From assembly GCF_026013365.1 (NCBI RefSeq), contig NZ_JAPDOE010000014.1, forward strand, positions 1-64,000: 64,000 bases of DNA, in the 5' to 3' direction. This stretch comes from Paenibacillus sp. LS1. GTDB lineage: Bacteria; Bacillota; Bacilli; Paenibacillales; Paenibacillaceae. The notes below the pieces were generated by a model. The model ran no database searches. It saw only the letters and a list, made by a program, of their open reading frames with translations, and was not told the origin of the DNA. The position numbers and the translations under genes were made by a program. Position 1 is the stretch's first letter, and each line of letters starts with the position of its first letter. This document shows, in pieces, positions 58,838 through 64,000 of the stretch.

Positions 58838-60286
58838 GTGCATATCGAATCCATTTTACTTATTGTGCTCCTGGGCCTGAATATTATTTTTGCGGCAGCA
58901 GTCGTCTTCTTTGAACGAAAGGATGCCAGCGCTTCCTGGGCTTGGCTGCTCGTCTTGAACTTTATTCCGGTCTTCGGGTTTTTACTTTATCTTTTAACCG
59001 GTCAGAACCTGACCCGATACCGGCTTTTCCAATGGAAAGAACGTAAGAAGCTCGGGCTGGAGGAACGTATTGAAGCTCAGCTCACGCAGTTGCACGATAA
59101 CCGCACCCCTTTCCGCAACCAAGCAACCGAGAGTAGTCAGGACATGATTTATATGAACCTGAAGCAGAACGGCGCTCTGCTGACAGAGGACAATGCGGTT
59201 GAGATCATTACGGACGGAACAGACAAGTTCCAGCGACTCTTGGACGACATCGAAGCGGCTAAGGATCACGTGCACGTGCAATATTACATTTATAGAGGCG
59301 ACCGTCTGGGTAAAAGAATCCGGGATGCACTTATCCGCAAAGCGCGGGAAGGCATTAAAGTCCGTTTACTGTATGACGCGCTCGGATCGCGGCGGGTATC
59401 AAAACGCTTTTTCAAAGAATTGCGCGAAGCAGGCGGTTTGGTTGAAGTCTTTTTCCCCTCCAAATTCAGTCTGATCAACTTACGTATGAACTACCGGAAC
59501 CACCGGAAGATTGTCATCATCGATGGTAACCTTGGATACACGGGCGGGTTCAATGTTGGAGATGAGTATCTCGGCTTAAACTCGAAGTTCGGTTATTGGC
59601 GGGACACACATCTGCGTATTCAGGGAAATGCCGTTCATGCGCTGCAGACCCGTTTCCTTCTGGATTGGAATGAAGCGTCCAAACAACACGACACACCTTA
59701 TGTTCCGGCGCATTTCCCTCATATCGAGGGTACAGGAAAGATTGCCATGCAGATTGTCTCCAGTGGACCGGATGCAGAGACTGAGCATATTAAGAACAGT
59801 TATCTCAAGATGATTAACGGGGCCAAACAATCGATTCTGATTCAAACGCCTTATTTTATCCCGGATGCCAGTGTATTCGAAGCTATTCGTCTCGCGTGTC
59901 TGTCCGGCATTGATGTTCGTATTATGATTCCAAATAAGCCCGACCATGCTTTCGTATATTGGGCTACGTTATCTTATATCGGTGAGTTGCTGAAGGTTGG
60001 CGCCAAAGTATTTATATATGATAATGGCTTCATTCACGCCAAGACTCTTATCATTGACAGTTTGGTTGCATCCGTGGGAACCGCCAATATTGACTACCGC
60101 AGTTTCCGGTTGAACTTTGAGGTTAATGCTTTTATGTATGATGAAACAATTGCCACAGCACTCGTACAAACCTTTGAGCACGACTTGCACGTATCTCGGG
60201 AGATGACGCTCGATGAATACCAAAAACGCAGTCTGATCATTCGCTTCAAAGAAGCCATTTCACGTCTGCTATCTCCCATTCTGTAG
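58838..60286 (+). CDS. cls: cardiolipin synthase
   Basis: Membrane phospholipase-D-type enzyme that joins two phosphatidylglycerol molecules. Two N-terminal helices (about 5-25 and 32-54) are followed by two HKD motifs, NHRKIVIIDG and IHAKTLIID, each with the downstream GG/GT-N block (GYTGGFNVG and VGTANID). The 482 residues match B. subtilis ClsA-type enzymes. The start is GTG 58838, about six bases after GGGGGA. Divergent from argC, and a monocistron with a strong terminator. Confidence 0.95.
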   Translation: MHIESILLIVLLGLNIIFAAAVVFFERKDASASWAWLLVLNFIPVFGFLLYLLTGQNLTRYRLFQWKERKKLGLEERIEAQLTQLHDNRTPFRNQATESSQDMIYMNLKQNGALLTEDNAVEIITDGTDKFQRLLDDIEAAKDHVHVQYYIYRGDRLGKRIRDALIRKAREGIKVRLLYDALGSRRVSKRFFKELREAGGLVEVFFPSKFSLINLRMNYRNHRKIVIIDGNLGYTGGFNVGDEYLGLNSKFGYWRDTHLRIQGNAVHALQTRFLLDWNEASKQHDTPYVPAHFPHIEGTGKIAMQIVSSGPDAETEHIKNSYLKMINGAKQSILIQTPYFIPDASVFEAIRLACLSGIDVRIMIPNKPDHAFVYWATLSYIGELLKVGAKVFIYDNGFIHAKTLIIDSLVASVGTANIDYRSFRLNFEVNAFMYDETIATALVQTFEHDLHVSREMTLDEYQKRSLIIRFKEAISRLLSPIL

Positions 60287-60354
60287 TGGTGGCACTCCGA
60301 TGACCGAATCGGCTCCGTTCTCCTGCAGATGGTTGGTTGAACTTTTAATAAAAG

Positions 60355-60410
60355 AAAAGCAGGTACATCCCTCTCCGTCATCTCAGAGAAGGATGTACCT
60401 GCTTTTTTTT
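60355..60410 (+). terminator. cls terminator
   Basis: AAAAGCAGGTACATCC (60355-60370) pairs with GGATGTACCTGCTTTT (60391-60406), followed by T residues. Just upstream (60294-60320) a short stretch resembles the left arm of the dispersed repeat. Confidence 0.93.
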
Positions 60411-60463
60411 GAAATTCAAAACTAATGTGCCTATATGGCTCACTCGCTATATTTTACACCCGT

Positions 60464-61417
60464 TCACACATGTTCTCCCCGTTTAAAGCCTTCACCGAGC
60501 ACTTCGTGCGCGTTACTGATAATGACAAAAGCTCCAGGGTCCACAGACCGAATCAACGCTTTGAGTCTCGGCACCTCATTTTGCCCAACCACGACCATCA
60601 GTACCGTTCGTTGATCATCGGTGTAACCACCTTTGGCTTCCAGCTTCGTTAATCCGCGATCCAAATCATCCAGAATCACTTTGCTAATCGCTTCCGTCTG
60701 GTTGGAGATAATATATGCCACCTTGGAGAAGCCCAGCCCCATCTCAACGGCATCGATCACTTTACCGGTAACATACAACCCAATCAGCGCATAGAGGGAC
60801 TGCTCCAATGACAATACAAAAGCAGCCATGATAATAACGGTAGCATCCATAATAACAACACAGAGGGAGTAACTCAGGCCACTGTACTTCTGCACGATCC
60901 TGGCGAGAATGCTCATGCCACCTGTTGATCCTCTACCCCGGTATACAATTCCGATCCCGAGACCAACGCCTATTCCACCATACAGTGAACCAAGGAGTGG
61001 ATTCGTTGTTGGAATTGCCCAATCCTTTGTAAGATAGACTAACAGTGGCAGGACAATACTGCCCAAGACTGAACGAATACCATACTGCTTACCAATAAGC
61101 AGAAAACCCGCGATCAGAAGTGGGATGTTAATCGCCCATTGGGTATATGCCGGCTCCCAATTAAGCCATTCCTTGCCCAGAATTGATAACCCGGACACCC
61201 CACCCGAAGCGATCTGATTCGGTAATAAAAATAAATTAAAGGCCACTGCAATTAAAAACGAACCTAAGATGATAGATACCGTGTCCACGACGTTTCTCCA
61301 TGGACCATTGAGTGGAATGAGGCTAGTTATCCTCTTTTTGCGATTATTGTGAAGTTGTGATCGTTGTTGCATGTTCTCGTGCTCTCCTTTGTTGTGACTG
61401 ATCAGTTGTTCGCTCAT
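60464..61417 (-). CDS. YitT family membrane protein with DUF2179 domain
   Basis: About five or six hydrophobic segments (residues 45-215), including LPNQIASGGVSGLS and the Gly-rich GGIGVGLGIGIVYRGRGSTGG, are followed by a cytoplasmic DUF2179 domain (about 225-310, with YIISNQTEAI and LEAKGGYT). The family is widespread in Bacilli, and its transport role is unproven. The 317 residues include a basic N-terminal tail. Start ATG 61417 has a modest AGGAT; the ATG at 61372 with AAAGGAG is a real alternative. Confidence 0.85.
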   Translation of the reverse strand: MSEQLISHNKGEHENMQQRSQLHNNRKKRITSLIPLNGPWRNVVDTVSIILGSFLIAVAFNLFLLPNQIASGGVSGLSILGKEWLNWEPAYTQWAINIPLLIAGFLLIGKQYGIRSVLGSIVLPLLVYLTKDWAIPTTNPLLGSLYGGIGVGLGIGIVYRGRGSTGGMSILARIVQKYSGLSYSLCVVIMDATVIIMAAFVLSLEQSLYALIGLYVTGKVIDAVEMGLGFSKVAYIISNQTEAISKVILDDLDRGLTKLEAKGGYTDDQRTVLMVVVGQNEVPRLKALIRSVDPGAFVIISNAHEVLGEGFKRGEHV

Positions 61418-61441
61418 TTTTTCTATCCTATAAAATTATTC

Positions 61442-61499
61442 AAAAAAAGCTCCTGTACACACCAGCATACGCCTACACGTATGGGTCCATACAGGAACT
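61442..61499 (-). terminator. prfB terminator
   Basis: On the minus strand AGTTCCTGTA (61499-61490) pairs with TACAGGAGCT (61458-61449), with one T-G wobble, followed by TTTTTTT. It lies four bases past the prfB stop, and ends the secA-prfB operon. Confidence 0.85.
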
Positions 61500-61503
61500 T
61501 AGT

Positions 61504-62617
61504 TTAATCGGTTTCTACTTTAATCTGGCTACGCAAATAACCATCGATGAATGCATCGAGGTCGCCGTCCATTACTGCCCCTGTATTTCCAGTCTCTACG
61601 CTTGTACGGTGATCCTTTACCATACTATAGGGATGGAACACATAGGAGCGAATCTGGCTACCCCATGAAATATCCGACTGATCTCCTCGGATTTCATCCA
61701 GCTGTTGTTTTTGCTCTTCAATTTTACGCTCATACAATTTCGAACGAAGCATCGTCATCGCTCGCTCACGGTTCTTAATCTGTGAACGTTCATTCTGACA
61801 CGTTACAACCACACCTGTTGGTAAGTGAGTAATCCGTACAGCAGAGTCGGTGGTATTGATATGCTGTCCACCCGCGCCACTTGCCCGGTACGTATCGATC
61901 TTGAGATCCTCTGTACGGATGTCCAATTCAATCGTATCATCAATCTCCGGTACCACATCACAGGATACGAAGGACGTATGTCTACGGCCCGATGAGTCAA
62001 AAGGAGAGATCCGCACCAGTCGGTGTACACCCTTCTCAGCTTTCAGATAACCATAAGCGTTATGTCCCTTGATCGACAACGTAACACTCTTGATCCCCGC
62101 CTCATCACCTGGCAGATAATCCAGCACCTCAACCTTGAATCCACGCTTCTCGGACCAACGAGTGTACATCCGGAGCAGCATCTGTCCCCAATCTTGGGAC
62201 TCGGTACCACCCGCACCCGGGTGAAGCTCCAGAATCGCATTCATCTTGTCGTACGGCTGATTCAGGAGCAGTTGAAGTTCGAAGTCTGCGACCTTATTGA
62301 CGATCGCTGTAATACTGTTACCAATCTCGGTAGCGAGGTCTTCATCGCCTTCTTCGTCCGCCAGCTCGATCATCATCACCGCATCATCATAGTCCTGCTG
62401 AAGTCTGGTGTATTGATCCACAGATCCCTTCACCGCATTTAGCTCAGCGATTACGGATTGTGCCTTGTCACTATCGTCCCAGAAATCTGGAGCAGACATC
62501 TTCACTTCGAAGTTGCCGATCATCTCTTGCTTCAGATCTAAGTCAAAGAGACCCCCTAAGGTTTGTTAGTTTCTTACCTATTTCACGCAGGTCATGCTTC
62601 ACGTTTGGATCGATCAT
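61504..62617 (-). CDS. prfB: peptide chain release factor 2 (programmed +1 frameshift)
   Basis: Recognises UGA and UAA stop codons. It is encoded in two frames: codons 1-24 run from ATG 62617 to CTT at 62548-62546, then an in-frame TGA (62545-62543). Skipping T62545 continues the protein from GAC to the stop at 61504, giving about 370 residues. The product has the SPF recognition motif ([12 protein letters not shown]) and GGQ ([15 protein letters not shown]) that triggers hydrolysis. AGAGGA lies seven bases before ATG 62617. A reading that starts at the ATG at 62523 would miss the first 31 residues. It lies downstream of secA, as in B. subtilis. Confidence 0.96.
62542..62557 (-). promoter_or_regulatory. 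prfB: prfB programmed frameshift site
   Basis: On the minus strand the internal Shine-Dalgarno-like AGGGGGT (62557-62551) is followed by CTCTTTGAC. The slippery CTT is followed by stop TGA and then C, the classic RF2 autoregulation cassette. Confidence 0.97.
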
Positions 62618-62870
62618 GTGCAATTCCTCTTTTCATTAAGATAAGCTCCCCGCATCCAGGGCATTCCTCCAGACCAAGCATCAGATGCGCCAACCTGGTG
62701 TTGAGATCACTGATATATCAGTATATCTCTTTCCCGTGATCATGGTCATATGATTATAACTATGCACCATTAATCAGTTTTGCATCCTTCACTTCATCCT
62801 ATGGAATACCCGGCTGCGAGGAGCCGTTCATGTCATGCTATATAAGTTCACCTAGTTCATGTTACACCTG

Positions 62871-63009
62871 TTACTCCGATTACAGCAGCATCTTCCGATT
62901 GCTCTTATCCCCAGATTTTCTTGATTCCCTCTTACAAGGGAAAAATCCGGGGATAAAGGCGAACGCTCCGCTTCTTCAGATTGCTTCTGCACTCTCCGTT
63001 ATGGTGTAA
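62871..63009. repeat. dispersed hairpin repeat, full copy H (secA-prfB gap)
   Basis: The stem TTATCCCCAGATTTT (62905-62919) and AAAATCCGGGGATAA (62942-62956) has an inner TTCCCT/AGGGAA. The left arm is TTACTCCGATTACAGCAGCA, and the right arm ends CTCTCCGTTATGGTG. It lies about 50 bases past the secA stop. The rest of the 440-bp gap (62618-62870) shows no gene or other clear signal. Confidence 0.85.
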
Positions 63010-63057
63010 AATCGAGGTTCAACTTATTACACTAAAGTGTATAAAAAAACCATCGCT

Positions 63058-64000
63058 CTACTCTTGACCGTGACAGTGTTTGAACTTCTTGCCACTACCG
63101 CATGGGCATGGATCGTTACGTCCGATTTGGTCAGAAACCTTCACTGGACGTTTCTCAGCAGGCTCACCGCTTGTCGAGATCTGACTTTCCTCAACAACCG
63201 CTTGACGCTCCTGATTGCTCTCGATCTGTGCTCTCATAACGTAAGTCGCTACTTCTTCCTGAATCGAAGCGATCATCTGATGGAACATCTCGAAGCCTTC
63301 GAACTGGTACTCACGCAGTGGATCTGTACCGCCGTAGGCGCGAAGGTGGATACCTTGACGCAATTGATCCATTGCATCAATATGATCCATCCACTTGCTG
63401 TCTACTGCACGGAGCACAACCACTTTCTCGAACTCACGAACCATCTCTTCGCCAATTCGCTCTTCACGTGCATTGTACTTGTTCTGAACTTTCGTAAACA
63501 GGTATTCGATAATCTCTTCTGCTTCCTTGCCCCACAGGTCATCTTTCGTTACTGAACCATCATCCAGCAATTTGCTGTTCATGTAATCGGCAACTTCCTG
63601 CAGCTCCCAGTTTTCCGGAATATCGTCGCCACAATGTGCTTCAACGATACGTTCAATGGAAGGTTTGATCATATCCATAACTATCTGTTTGATGTTTTCG
63701 GACTCCAGTACCTCGCGGCGCTGTTTATATATAATTTCACGTTGTTGGTTCATTACATCATCATATTGGAGAACGACTTTACGCACGTCAAAGTTATTAC
63801 CTTCAACACGCTTCTGCGCTGATTCTACTGCACGGGTAATCATCCGGCTCTCGATCGGTTGGTCTTCTTCAAAACCAAGACGCTCCATCATGTTCAGTAC
63901 ATTGTCTGCACCGAAACGTCTCATCAATTCATCACCCAGTGACAGGTAGAATTGTGTAGAACCCGGGTCACCTTGGCGTCCCGCACGACCACGCAGCTGA
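63058..64000 (-). CDS. secA: preprotein translocase ATPase SecA, C-terminal part (runs off the window)
   Basis: The frame continues through base 64000; the N-terminal two thirds lie outside. Visible are the end of the second helicase lobe (LRGRAGRQGDPGS), DELMRR, the helical scaffold and wing domain, and the C-terminal linker and zinc-binding motif CPCGSGKKFKHCH, which also contacts SecB or ribosomes. SecA drives preproteins through SecYEG. It is followed by prfB after 440 bp. An internal methionine at 63927 is not the start. Confidence 0.97.
   Translation of the reverse strand, partial: QLRGRAGRQGDPGSTQFYLSLGDELMRRFGADNVLNMMERLGFEEDQPIESRMITRAVESAQKRVEGNNFDVRKVVLQYDDVMNQQREIIYKQRREVLESENIKQIVMDMIKPSIERIVEAHCGDDIPENWELQEVADYMNSKLLDDGSVTKDDLWGKEAEEIIEYLFTKVQNKYNAREERIGEEMVREFEKVVVLRAVDSKWMDHIDAMDQLRQGIHLRAYGGTDPLREYQFEGFEMFHQMIASIQEEVATYVMRAQIESNQERQAVVEESQISTSGEPAEKRPVKVSDQIGRNDPCPCGSGKKFKHCHGQE

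Noticed and set aside
61504-62617. prfB in-frame TGA as a sequencing error or pseudogene
   Set aside because: The AGGGGGT-CTCTTTGAC context is the conserved programmed frameshift of RF2.
4387-63009. CRISPR array or insertion sequence as explanation of the repeats
   Set aside because: Copies are far apart, unequal and without regular spacers, and no cas gene or transposase is present. Clear target duplications are not visible.

Overview
The window looks like chromosomal DNA of a Paenibacillus-type Firmicute. The evidence is the gene order (pcrB-pcrA-ligA, secA-prfB, uvrB-uvrA, ftsE-ftsX with ctpB and a MinJ-like gene, yhbDEF, an argCJBDFGH cluster), strong AGGAGG-type ribosome binding sites, frequent TTG/GTG starts, a moderate G+C content and many copper-amine-oxidase-type 'stalk' domains. 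Species assignment is inference. No transposase, phage gene, CRISPR array or tRNA was seen. Most genes lie on the minus strand.

Layout. 1-300: leader and tandem promoters of an rRNA operon that runs leftward out of the window. 742-2109: membrane cytochrome/molybdopterin oxidoreductase fusion. 2232-8120: replication and repair operon pcrB-pcrA-ligA, with an unusual LigA variant. 8236-12813: a phosphodiesterase-like lipoprotein-sized protein, rfbCBD (dTDP-rhamnose) and galU. 12889-23082: SWIM/SNF2 helicase, U32 peptidase, a stalk protein, an HtrA-type protease and a small membrane protein. 23424-28871: uvrA and uvrB, separated by a GC-rich, hairpin-rich gap. 29041-30646: flagellar stator pair. 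30749-36196: an ABC-2 exporter divergent from a two-component system, resembling the linearmycin-resistance (Lnr) module of Bacillus subtilis. 36287-42350: ftsE, ftsX, a coiled-coil M23 endopeptidase, a CtpB-type protease and a MinJ-like protein, which form a cell-division and cell-wall block. 42605-48901: VanW-type protein, an MFS exporter, bactofilins (yhbDEF) and an esterase. 49108-58506: complete arginine biosynthesis from glutamate, argC-J-B-D-F-G-H, without carAB. 58838-61417: cardiolipin synthase and a YitT protein. 61504-64000: prfB with its programmed frameshift, then the 3' part of secA.

The most interesting non-coding signal is a family of intergenic elements of about 140 bp. Each is built on a long central hairpin whose two arms vary together between copies (compensatory base changes). 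Six full copies and several half copies occur here, all in the same orientation and all between co-directional minus-strand genes (pcrA/ligA, pcrB/pcrA, argF/argG, argB/argD, argJ/argB, secA/prfB). I do not recognise it as a named family. A second, GC-rich repeat with nested perfect hairpins and a 72-bp tandem repeat fills the uvrB-uvrA gap. Other regulatory signals include a perfect palindromic WalR-type box between ftsE and the VanW gene, a candidate LexA site at the uvrB promoter, an ARG-box-like sequence over the -10 of the arg operon promoter, and many bidirectional intrinsic terminators.
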